A stretch of 64,000 nucleotides of DNA, taken from the NCBI GenBank assembly GCA_023430975.1, contig JAEYYB010000037.1, forward strand, positions 1 through 64,000, written 5' to 3'. Positions 1 to 7,879 of the stretch are shown one piece after another. Numbering within the stretch: position 1 is the first letter of the stretch; each line of letters opens with the position of its first letter. The notes beneath the pieces were generated by a model. The model did no database searches and was not told where the DNA came from. It was given only the letters and a program-made list of their open reading frames with translations. The stretch comes from Bacillota bacterium. Lineage in GTDB: Bacteria > Bacillota > Clostridia > Acetivibrionales > DSM-2933. The position numbers were made by a program, and so were the translations under genes.

Positions 1-130
1 TCACAAAATAACGTTAAACCGTTCGTTATTTTGCTCTGCCAAATGCAAGATTAATACTGATTTTAATTATGTTGAACCGTTCGTTATTTGCTCCGCCAAA
101 TGTAAGATTATTAACACTTTTAATATAGCA
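1..130 (-). repeat. Family A composite palindromic element (truncated by window edge)
   Basis: Two partial family A units are joined: an A2-type half (about 1-68, ending ACTGATTTTAAT) followed by an A1-type half (about 71-127, ending AACACTTTTAATATA). Both carry the conserved core AACCGTTCGTTATTT. The order matches the reverse complement of the nested copy at 54357-54562, so this is probably the right part of the same composite. It lies just past the 3' end of the dockerin gene. Confidence 0.8.
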
Positions 131-137
131 TATGCAG

Positions 138-2390
138 CTAAATTGTACCTGTTGATACTATCGTTCCGCCGCTATAAGTTGCTCCTGTTATCAATCCACC
201 TGATTCAGTACCTCCTGAAACAGTTCCGCCTGTATAGATAGAATATGCGGAGCCTTTTGCAAGATCAGGAGAGGAGAATATTACTGAATTATAGCCATAT
301 TTCGGTTTTGTTACAGCAAGTGACTTTCCTGTAGAATCCTTTATGCAAAGAGCTGCACTTGCTGTTTGAGATGATGTTAGTGATACAACTATCGAATTTT
401 GTGAGGATTCTGATGATGGATACTGATATACAGTTACATTTTTGCCTGCCAATAATACTGTTCCGCCGTTTATTGCAAATGTACTGCCGGATACGGTATC
501 AGATTGTGATTCAGGTCCATGTCCTACAACAGTACCACCATTGATTGTAATTGACACGCTTCCATTAAGAGGATTTGCTTTCTTTGAAATCAGGAACAAT
601 GAGCCATTGTTAATAGTGATTACAGGACATTCTATAGCTGCATCACTTTTTGTAACATTAATGGTCCCGCCATTTACTGTTACTCCTGTATCAGAAACCA
701 AAGCCTGGCCTCCTGCTGAAAGATTTAACGTGCCCCCATCTATTGTGAGCTCTTTGTCTTCATTTTGAATAGCATCCTTTGATGCTGTAATGTTCAGTTT
801 TCCACCTGTAATATCAATTGATCCATTGGCATGAATACCATCGCTTACTGCGGATATAACATTGATAGTACCGTTTCCTATATCAATATCATCTTTGCCG
901 GAAATGGCATGACCGTAATTAGCCGTTATATTTAGAGTTCCCTTACCTTTAATTTCCAGATCATCGCTGGTGTATAGAGCAGCATTGATACTCTGATCGC
1001 TGTACGTTTTTCCATCGACGAGTGTGTTGGTTGTACTCTCTTCTAGAGTAATGTAAAATTTATCCGCGTCCTTACAATATATGGCTGGACCGGTTGAGTT
1101 GGTTATGCTTGCTCCGCTTAACCTCAGTTTAACTTTTTCGGTAGTATCAATACATATCATGCCGTCAGCCAAGGTGCCTGTTACGCTATGATCGCCTCCG
1201 GCAGTGATATTTACAACAGAGCCGTTTACAGAGATACCTGTACCTGTATAAGTTATTGAAGTACCAAGATTGATTGTACCTGCATTGAGCTTCCAGGCAT
1301 CAGGGTCTACCGGTGTAGGAGTTGGAGTAGCAGGTCCTGTAGGTGATGAAGTCGTGATAGGAGTAACTGCAGGATAATCGTTGGAAGTACTATTGAAGCC
1401 TTTTGCTAAAATAATCACATCTTCCATATTGATGGAACCGTTTATGTTTATATCTGCTGCAGTGCTGTAGTTTGCATCGCTTGTGATCGCATTAAAGCTA
1501 TTGGCTATTTTTATAACGTCACTCATATTGATAGCATTGTCTTGCAAAATGTCACCGGCCCACATTTCTACAGGAGCAGTAGCAGAACCTAGTGATATAT
1601 TTCCTTTGACAGCTATATTACTGATTGTGCGTGTCAGATAGCCGCTTTTGCTTATATTTAATGTATATCCACTACCGCCTTCTGTAACATCAGGTATTTC
1701 AAAGTATCCATTGGAGTCAGTCATAGTACTCTTGCCGTTTTCTGCTATTGCAACTTTGAAGTCTTTATATAGATTCTTATTTGTAGTAGAGAAGGATGGT
1801 TTTATATACCCTGATATTATGTATCCTGTAGAGGGGATACTTGATATATTTTTGCTTCGTGGTGTTGGGGTTGAGGCAGTTGTGAATTCAGCAGCCCCAT
1901 CAGTAATGCGGCTGTATGATTGGTCATCTGCAAGTGCAGGGAATTTTACAGAATCAATTATTGCGCCGTCAGACTTTTTTAAAGTGATGGTCTCTCCTGC
2001 CGAAGTCAGTTTGAAATTGGTATGTAACTGTCCATCTGCTGCAACTTTGTTTTTATCCGATGCCCATATCAAAATATAACCATTGGCTGGAACTGTCCCT
2101 CCCGGTATTGTCCAAGCTGCACTATCATCAGAAATAGTATAGCCTTTTAAATCCACGGGTTGGCTGCTTCCATTGTAGATTTCAATCCAATCGGAATAAG
2201 CACCACCCAACGCTCCATTTTTTGCGTCGTCTACATCTCCGTCCCTTAAGGTGGCAGAGTTTGCTGCCATAACCTCGTTGATAAACAGTGCTTGTCCGGC
2301 TTCAGCGTAACCTTTCAAATTTACTGAAGGTATCATTGCTGTAGATAGAATTAGCGTACCTGCAATGAACCCAGGTATAAATTTTTTCAT
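138..2390 (-). CDS. Secreted dockerin protein with lamin-tail domain and Cthe_2159-like beta-helix
   Basis: Probably a cellulosome-borne polysaccharide-binding protein. The ATG at 2390 is chosen over an upstream in-frame start because AGGGGG precedes it and a signal peptide (MKKFIPGF, hydrophobic to about residue 30) follows. Order: lamin-tail domain (about 32-150), a small regulatory-like beta module (SGYIKPSF, about 185-270), a dockerin (about 275-340; NAINMSDVIKIANSF and NGSINMEDVIILAKGF), a Thr/Pro linker, and a repetitive Gly/Thr/Ile-rich region (about 370-720) resembling the Cthe_2159 carbohydrate-binding beta-helix family. The module plus dockerin matches the N-terminus of the mannanase at 7880. 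It is downstream of DUF4956 and VTC genes on the same strand, a neighbourhood that in other clostridia often holds CotH-like proteins. Domain names are recalled from family knowledge, not searched. Confidence 0.85.
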   Translation of the reverse strand: MKKFIPGFIAGTLILSTAMIPSVNLKGYAEAGQALFINEVMAANSATLRDGDVDDAKNGALGGAYSDWIEIYNGSSQPVDLKGYTISDDSAAWTIPGGTVPANGYILIWASDKNKVAADGQLHTNFKLTSAGETITLKKSDGAIIDSVKFPALADDQSYSRITDGAAEFTTASTPTPRSKNISSIPSTGYIISGYIKPSFSTTNKNLYKDFKVAIAENGKSTMTDSNGYFEIPDVTEGGSGYTLNISKSGYLTRTISNIAVKGNISLGSATAPVEMWAGDILQDNAINMSDVIKIANSFNAITSDANYSTAADININGSINMEDVIILAKGFNSTSNDYPAVTPITTSSPTGPATPTPTPVDPDAWKLNAGTINLGTSITYTGTGISVNGSVVNITAGGDHSVTGTLADGMICIDTTEKVKLRLSGASITNSTGPAIYCKDADKFYITLEESTTNTLVDGKTYSDQSINAALYTSDDLEIKGKGTLNITANYGHAISGKDDIDIGNGTINVISAVSDGIHANGSIDITGGKLNITASKDAIQNEDKELTIDGGTLNLSAGGQALVSDTGVTVNGGTINVTKSDAAIECPVITINNGSLFLISKKANPLNGSVSITINGGTVVGHGPESQSDTVSGSTFAINGGTVLLAGKNVTVYQYPSSESSQNSIVVSLTSSQTASAALCIKDSTGKSLAVTKPKYGYNSVIFSSPDLAKGSAYSIYTGGTVSGGTESGGLITGATYSGGTIVSTGTI

Positions 2391-2423
2391 AGTTATCCCC
2401 CTTTTAATTATAATATCTATAAA

Positions 2424-2526
2424 ACTATGGTGTCTTACAAGAATTGAATGTACTGATAGCAACAAATGTAGACACCAAAATTTCTTACGACAATATTAAG
2501 ATTACAAAATCGCAAGCGATTTTGTT
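2424..2526 (+). repeat. Family C double-hairpin element
   Basis: A long imperfect hairpin (GGTGTCTTACA pairing with TGTAGACACC) is followed by the near-perfect stem ACAAAATCG/CGATTTTGT around CAAG at 2504-2525. The second hairpin is shared with the copy at 39253. It lies between the dockerin gene and the DUF4956 gene. Confidence 0.65.
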
Positions 2527-2563
2527 TAATGCTTTATTTATCTCATATATTGCTTCAAACTTT

Positions 2564-3253
2564 TTAATAAGAAGCAACATCAGCATTCATTGACAATACT
2601 ATATTCAAATTACCGTTTCTACAGCGTAAAGCATCTAAAAACTCTTTTTGATTGATATCTTCTTTCATTTTTATACTATAGACAAGCTCGAATAATGTTC
2701 CAAGGTCTGTAGTCTTTATCTTTGTTAGCTCATAGCCAGCTGTATATTTCTCAAAAACATCATCGAACACGCCCTGATAATCCAGATCTTCAGGAATGGT
2801 AATCTTTAAAAGCTTACTCGTTACATTGCTTTGACCATATTTCATTTTGCTTAAAATTACCATGAACAAGCACATTAAAACAGTAAAAAGTACGGCATAT
2901 CCGAACAATCCGCAACCGCAGGCAAGCCCTGCTGCCATTGCAAATAACACATAGGAAATATCTTTTGGATCTCCGGCGGCACTTCTGAAGCGGATTATTG
3001 CAAATGCTCCTGAGAGACCAAAAGCCCTTGCTACATTGTTTCCAACAAGTAGTATGATGATTGCAATTATTGGCGGCAACATTACCAAGGTCAAAGAGAA
3101 GCCTTGTGGTGATGACGCTCCCTTGTTATTAGTCCTCATAAATATATAACTTATAACTATTCCTAAAACAAAAGCTGTGAAAATAGTTAAAAGTGAAGTG
3201 GTAAAATCTAGCTTTGCATTAATTTCAGCCATATTAAATATTTCGTCTAGCAT
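2564..3253 (-). CDS. DUF4956 family membrane protein
   Basis: Integral membrane protein of 229 residues with about four hydrophobic helices in the first 130 residues (LLTIFTAFVLGIVISYIF; MLPPIIAIIILLVGNNVA; two more near 95-135), a conserved-looking segment GAFAIIRFRSAAGDPKDISY, and a soluble C-terminal domain. This matches DUF4956, whose function is unknown but which is habitually encoded next to VTC-domain genes, as here. GGAGG lies 12 nt before the ATG at 3253; Met8 is an alternative start. The VTC gene lies 85 bp upstream on the same strand, so the two are probably one transcript. Confidence 0.85.
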   Translation of the reverse strand: MLDEIFNMAEINAKLDFTTSLLTIFTAFVLGIVISYIFMRTNNKGASSPQGFSLTLVMLPPIIAIIILLVGNNVARAFGLSGAFAIIRFRSAAGDPKDISYVLFAMAAGLACGCGLFGYAVLFTVLMCLFMVILSKMKYGQSNVTSKLLKITIPEDLDYQGVFDDVFEKYTAGYELTKIKTTDLGTLFELVYSIKMKEDINQKEFLDALRCRNGNLNIVLSMNADVASY

Positions 3254-3306
3254 CTCTTATCTTTTCCTCCTAGAATAATTTTAATTTATCTCTCTATATA
3301 TTTTGT

Positions 3307-3334
3307 GATTAAAAGGCATAACTCACTTTTAATC
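3307..3334. other. Intercistronic hairpin between VTC and DUF4956 genes
   Basis: GATTAAAAG and CTTTTAATC form a perfect 9-bp stem with a 10-nt loop. There is no U-tract on the minus-strand transcript, so it is more likely an attenuating or RNA-stability structure than a terminator. Confidence 0.4.
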
Positions 3335-3338
3335 AAGT

Positions 3339-4073
3339 TTACATAACTATCTTAGAGCTTCTAACCTTACTTATCATGGTTTTAAACTCTGTTCCGTATT
3401 TTGAAAAGCTTTTCTTGTATAGCTTGTATTCACTCAGCATCCTGGTGAGCCATATGGGTATGGTCTTCTCGGCTTTTACTTCCATTAGCCAGACATCCTT
3501 GTCAAGGAGCTGCTCACCATGATCCCCTAGCTCTAAGCGTAAGTCTTCTCTTCTAGTTCTAATGTTTGTATCAAAGGTAATTCTAAGGTCTCTATTATCT
3601 CGACCAAAGTAAGCTTTTCTGTCATATGCGAGATAAAGTTTTGGCTCTAAATCATAAACTGACAAAAAGTACTCTATTTCATTCATTACCTGTCTGTTCA
3701 TATATTTTTTAAGCTCCGGCTTTTGACCTGTAGATACAAAATCATATGCTTCACTTAGTACTAATTTGGTTCTTCGCTTGTTAACAAGACCAAATACTTT
3801 TTTCTTGATTTCCAAATAAACCTTGTCATCAAGAGAAGGAACGCCATAAGCACGCAAACGGAGCTTTTCCTTATATTTGGGTTTGGATAATGATTTTCGG
3901 ATGAGATGATGATCATCGGTATCATAATAGATATTGGCGATAGTGTAAAAATCATGTTTTTTGTTGTATTCATCCAGTTCCATGTACTCATCCAGCGTAC
4001 GTAGAACCTTTTCATAGGTTTGGGTACTCATCATGAATTTATTTTCATACCTATTAAATACTTCAATTGCCAT
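3339..4073 (-). CDS. VTC-domain (polyphosphate polymerase type) protein
   Basis: A soluble 244-residue protein with the VTC/triphosphate-tunnel fold signature: a basic N-terminus NRYENKFMM, the charged strand EKLRLRAYG, EIKKKVFGLVNKRRTK, a conserved YDRKAYFG segment, and a late acidic strand LMEVKAEKTIPIWL. In eukaryotes this domain makes polyphosphate from ATP; in bacteria it is usually next to DUF4956 and often CotH-like genes, and the substrate is unproven. GGAGG lies well placed before ATG 4073. It is probably the first gene of an operon with DUF4956 and the dockerin gene. Confidence 0.88.
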   Translation of the reverse strand: MAIEVFNRYENKFMMSTQTYEKVLRTLDEYMELDEYNKKHDFYTIANIYYDTDDHHLIRKSLSKPKYKEKLRLRAYGVPSLDDKVYLEIKKKVFGLVNKRRTKLVLSEAYDFVSTGQKPELKKYMNRQVMNEIEYFLSVYDLEPKLYLAYDRKAYFGRDNRDLRITFDTNIRTRREDLRLELGDHGEQLLDKDVWLMEVKAEKTIPIWLTRMLSEYKLYKKSFSKYGTEFKTMISKVRSSKIVM

Positions 4074-4390
4074 AACAAACTTACCTCCTTTTACTAATTT
4101 TATTAATAAACTACCAAACTTGTTAAGTAGGTAGTAAATGATAATATTTATTAACCGGATTTTGGTAAACTATGGACTAAAGATTATATAGATCTACCTA
4201 TCCTAAATATAAAATACAATGCTAAAATAAGGTTTGAGTCACTTTAATGAATACAAATTTTACTTTTTTTTAATTTCTTAATATTAATTTTAATTTATCA
4301 GTAAAATAAAATCTCCGAAATAGTGTGGCAAATTTATCTTACATTAAAAATTGACATAGAACAATAAGTAAAAAGAACTATATTAGTACT
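4074..4390. other. AT-rich intergenic leader of the VTC gene
   Basis: No ORF is supported. A hairpin at 4111-4134 (CTACC/GGTAG outer stem, ACTT/AAGT inner stem) sits just upstream of the VTC ribosome binding site and could be an operator or leader structure. The rest is very AT-rich with poly-A/T runs and no recognised motif. Confidence 0.4.
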
Positions 4391-7210
4391 TTATTTATTC
4401 TCAAAGTATTGGATCCCCAGCCCCTTCATTTCATTATAATCTGTTGCCTTTATGCATTTACCTGATAATGTGTAAAGTACATTGTTGATATAGATAATTC
4501 TGTCAATAAATGACGGATCTTTGGTGATATAGTCATCAGTAATTGCAGGAATGTCCGATTGTGAAAGATGAGAGATTTTACCCCTGAGCTTGAATCCTTC
4601 ACTGCTGCTTACATTATAAACATATGCTCCCTGGAATTTAATAGTGCCATAAGATGAATCCATCCTGTCATTCTCTTCATTAACCGATTTTTCAGCAACA
4701 CTTACAGGGAAAGCCATTATGTTTGGATCTTTCATATATAGAAGAGATTTATGGTTTCTGAGAAGTTCAGAATCACTTCCCCGATCTCCAATGATTTCTA
4801 CAAATTTTTCCTTTGGATTGTTTACATCAGTCACATCAAACAAGGCCATTTTTATACCCTGATACCAGGAAAAGAATTCATTGCCGCCGCTGGTATCCTT
4901 GCCAAACCCAATAATATGATTTTCATCATAGGGATGCAGATACTCACTGTAGCCTGGAATTTTAAGCTGTCCAAGGAGTTTGGGATGTGAAGGTTCTTTT
5001 AGATCAATAACAAAGAGAGGGTCGATTTTCTTAAAGGTTACAAGGTAAAGTCTGTCACCTATGAAACGAGTTGAGTAAATTTGCTCACCCGGTGCAAGAT
5101 CATTAAGAGATCCGGTTTGCTTTAACTTATCGTCCAGTACATAAACCCTGCTGGATAAATTATTCATGCCGTAATGCTCAACAGCCAGCCTCAGATTGCC
5201 GTTATATTCATCCATTGAGAACTGGTTATGAAGCATACCGTCAACAAAAGCCGTATCACATTCTCCAAGGCCATTGCCCTGCATTTTTACTCTGTATATA
5301 TAAGTTCCATATCTATACGGATTATCATAAAAATCAGTTTGATCAATGGAAGTCCAGAAATCGCTTAATGTTTTATCTGTAACTTTCTGGAATGACTCCG
5401 CCATATAGATGTATTTATCAGATACATAAATGTTATCTGCATTTCCGGCATAAGCTTTTACAACGGAAGGCATGTTTTTATTATCCATAGTAAATACCGA
5501 AATATAGTTTACTGCACCTATACCTTTACCGGAGTTGGATAAATAAAATAGCTTATTATAGTCAAAATCTTTATTGATTTGTGAACTGGTTGTATCGTCA
5601 TATTGAGGATAAATAATCGTATTATCCTCTGACTTTGCATCGGATGTTGTTATGACATACAGTCTGTTTTCTATAAGCCTTGATGATTTGTAGGTGCCTT
5701 TTTGCGTTACTGTTCTTTCAGGTACAGGCTTTTCGGGATTTGTAACATTATAGGTCCTTATAATGGTGTTCCCCAAATTAGTTTGGTAATATTGATTATT
5801 CAGGCTGGATTTATTGTCTTCCATTATGATAGAGATGTAATTTTTATAGAGCATAATTTCAACTGGTGTCAATTGTTCATTAGAAAAGCTTTTTAAATAA
5901 ACAATTTTCATTTGGTCGGCTGGAGATGCTTTCACGATAACAAGATCATTCTTCTTTATATAATATATGTAGTTGCCGTCTGTTTTAACAATATCGCCCT
6001 CATCAATGTTTTCAACCTGTGTATTTGTCTGGGAGACGGAACCATTAAATTGAGCTGATGATGCATCTTCGGTCATTCCTTTGCTTCCCAGGCTGGGCCA
6101 GAAGGCATGATCAAGTGCACTTACATTTCCTAAAAAGCCTATACAAAGCAGGTATGGCAGATCAAAATTGCTGAGCGTATTGCTATAGCGATAATTCACA
6201 TTATTATTTGCTTTTTCTATTATATCGATATATTTGCTTTTGCTTCCTATAGCCTCAATACCTATCTTTTTGGCTTCCCTTGGATTAATAAGTCCGGCTG
6301 CGATTATTACAATATTAAAAATGATGAGGATAGATGCCAGAATAGGGAAAAATATTCTCCTAACTGGTTTTATGGTAAAGCTTTTCTCTATTCCTATTTC
6401 ATTGTGATCTTCTTCATTTAATAGTTTTGGGCTCTCATCCTTCATTACTTCGAATGAAGCCAAACGATCTTTCCTCATTTTAAAGGCTGTAAGTATTATT
6501 ATATTAAAAATAAGAAATACTGCAAAAAGAAGCATAATGCCCAAAGGATCGGTAGTGTGGATATTATTTTTATCTTTTATGAAAAACCACACTAAATAAA
6601 GTGAAATTATGAACATATTTTTAAAGAGCTCAATCCCAAAGCCTTTACCAATGTCAGCTGAAAATGCGTAGAAGAAGGTACTTTTATAATTGAGTATAAT
6701 GCGACTTTTTATATTAGCACCTAAAAAATCTACTATTCCAAGTACGGATGACATCATTATAAGAAAGATTATTACGGAGATTACTAATGGTATTGAATCT
6801 TCTGAATAATCATAAAACCTTGAATACGTCTCGACAACAAAAAAAATTGCAATTAACCTGAGTATTAATGACAAAATGAAATATATCAAATACTTAATAA
6901 TTACTTTAAAAGAAGGGATAGTTAAGCAGCTATTAAGGGATAAATCCTTTTTATCAAAGTTGAGCGATATCGAAGAAATAATGAGGCATATAAGAATAAA
7001 TGATATAAAAAAGGATAAGGTAGTTAGTAATCCCCCAAATGATAAATCTATACCTGTCTTTCTAAGTAAAATGTCTTCCCATGATATAAATGTGGAGAGC
7101 ATAAGAAAAAGAATCTCAAAAATTGTTAATCCCACGATCATAAGAAGTACTCTCAATTTATGCTTTGTGATAATCTCCTTAAAGCATATTCCGGTAGAAT
7201 TGTTTTCCAT
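4391..7210 (-). CDS. Multi-TM protein with C-terminal beta-propeller domain
   Basis: 939 residues starting MENNSTGICF with AAGGAG upstream. About seven hydrophobic helices lie in the first 320 residues (for example LLMIVGLTIFEILFLMLS, FFISFILICLIISSI, FFPILASILIIFNIVIIAA). The remaining roughly 560 residues resemble the secreted beta-propeller family (PF09826): TQVENIDEGDIVKTDGNYIY is the typical opening, followed by repeated IYVSDKYIYMAE, STRFIGDRLYLVTFKK and IIGFGKDTSGG strands. The propeller would lie outside the membrane. Family members I know generally have one N-terminal anchor, so the large membrane domain is unusual. Substrate and role are unknown. It has its own leader and no obvious partner gene. 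Confidence 0.8.
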   Translation of the reverse strand: MENNSTGICFKEIITKHKLRVLLMIVGLTIFEILFLMLSTFISWEDILLRKTGIDLSFGGLLTTLSFFISFILICLIISSISLNFDKKDLSLNSCLTIPSFKVIIKYLIYFILSLILRLIAIFFVVETYSRFYDYSEDSIPLVISVIIFLIMMSSVLGIVDFLGANIKSRIILNYKSTFFYAFSADIGKGFGIELFKNMFIISLYLVWFFIKDKNNIHTTDPLGIMLLFAVFLIFNIIILTAFKMRKDRLASFEVMKDESPKLLNEEDHNEIGIEKSFTIKPVRRIFFPILASILIIFNIVIIAAGLINPREAKKIGIEAIGSKSKYIDIIEKANNNVNYRYSNTLSNFDLPYLLCIGFLGNVSALDHAFWPSLGSKGMTEDASSAQFNGSVSQTNTQVENIDEGDIVKTDGNYIYYIKKNDLVIVKASPADQMKIVYLKSFSNEQLTPVEIMLYKNYISIIMEDNKSSLNNQYYQTNLGNTIIRTYNVTNPEKPVPERTVTQKGTYKSSRLIENRLYVITTSDAKSEDNTIIYPQYDDTTSSQINKDFDYNKLFYLSNSGKGIGAVNYISVFTMDNKNMPSVVKAYAGNADNIYVSDKYIYMAESFQKVTDKTLSDFWTSIDQTDFYDNPYRYGTYIYRVKMQGNGLGECDTAFVDGMLHNQFSMDEYNGNLRLAVEHYGMNNLSSRVYVLDDKLKQTGSLNDLAPGEQIYSTRFIGDRLYLVTFKKIDPLFVIDLKEPSHPKLLGQLKIPGYSEYLHPYDENHIIGFGKDTSGGNEFFSWYQGIKMALFDVTDVNNPKEKFVEIIGDRGSDSELLRNHKSLLYMKDPNIMAFPVSVAEKSVNEENDRMDSSYGTIKFQGAYVYNVSSSEGFKLRGKISHLSQSDIPAITDDYITKDPSFIDRIIYINNVLYTLSGKCIKATDYNEMKGLGIQYFENK

Positions 7211-7879
7211 ATGATGGCTCCTTTTTGATAATACTGAAAATGTTAAATGTTTGATTTCTAAGGCTTAACACAAATAAAGCTGACTTTAGGGTTGTTGAAG
7301 TATAACATCTTATTATTTCATTAATTATAAATAAAGTCAATAAATGTACTTCCAGTCATACACTACCTTCCAACTGACATGAATCTATCAGTGAAATAAG
7401 TTCGCTTTGAAAGCCATGTAAAATTTTGTTTGGGTATTTGTAGAAGATTATAACAATGGTATAATATATAAGTAAAAATATATTTTGATAAGAACACAGT
7501 ATGATGATAGTTAAGCCTTAAAATATAGTTTTTAGGGCACATATGCAGCTCAATTACAGATCAATACTATATGTAAATATAAAATATAGAAGATACAATA
7601 TCTTTAGGTCTTTTGCGTTATAATGTGCCTAATATAGTTAGGGAAGGAAGGTGCTAGATTACTCAGTTTTCATTAAAGTAGGTGTACAAGTTTAGGGCAC
7701 TAATTAAATGTAGTTGGTTATACGCTATAGAGACTTAAAGGGTATTAGATTAAATACAATAAATCTTTTACATTTATCTATCGCAAAATTCCGTTAAATC
7801 GTTCGTTATTTTGCTTTACTAAATGTAAGATTAATAATGTATTTAATGTAGAATATTTTCATTTTAGGAGGAAAAGTTA
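7211..7879. other. 669-bp intergenic region upstream of the mannanase
   Basis: Divergent promoter region. A possible sigma-A -10 box TATAAT at 7460-7465, with a poor -35 (TTTGTA) 17 bp upstream, faces the mannanase but is 414 bp away. A family A element fills 7757-7852, directly before the ribosome binding site. No ORF or riboswitch was recognised. Confidence 0.45.
7757..7852 (-). repeat. Family A element (diverged, near full length)
   Basis: Left arm AATCTTTTACATTT, core CCGTTAAATCGTTCGTTATTTTG, right arm AAATGTAAGATTAATAATG. The right end lies 28 bp before the mannanase start, so the element is within the 5' leader. Confidence 0.8.

Noticed and set aside
442..768. 108-codon ORF on the plus strand
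   Set aside because: Antisense to the repetitive beta-helix region of the dockerin gene; a frame shadow without a ribosome binding site.
4081..4390. AT-rich stretch as a replication origin
   Set aside because: No DnaA-box clusters and no dnaA or plasmid rep gene nearby.
6876..7214. 112-codon ORF on the plus strand
   Set aside because: Antisense to the 5' end of the beta-propeller gene, which has clear domains and a good ribosome binding site.
7211..7879. Riboswitch in the long mannanase leader
   Set aside because: No known aptamer core could be recognised; the structured part is the family A repeat.
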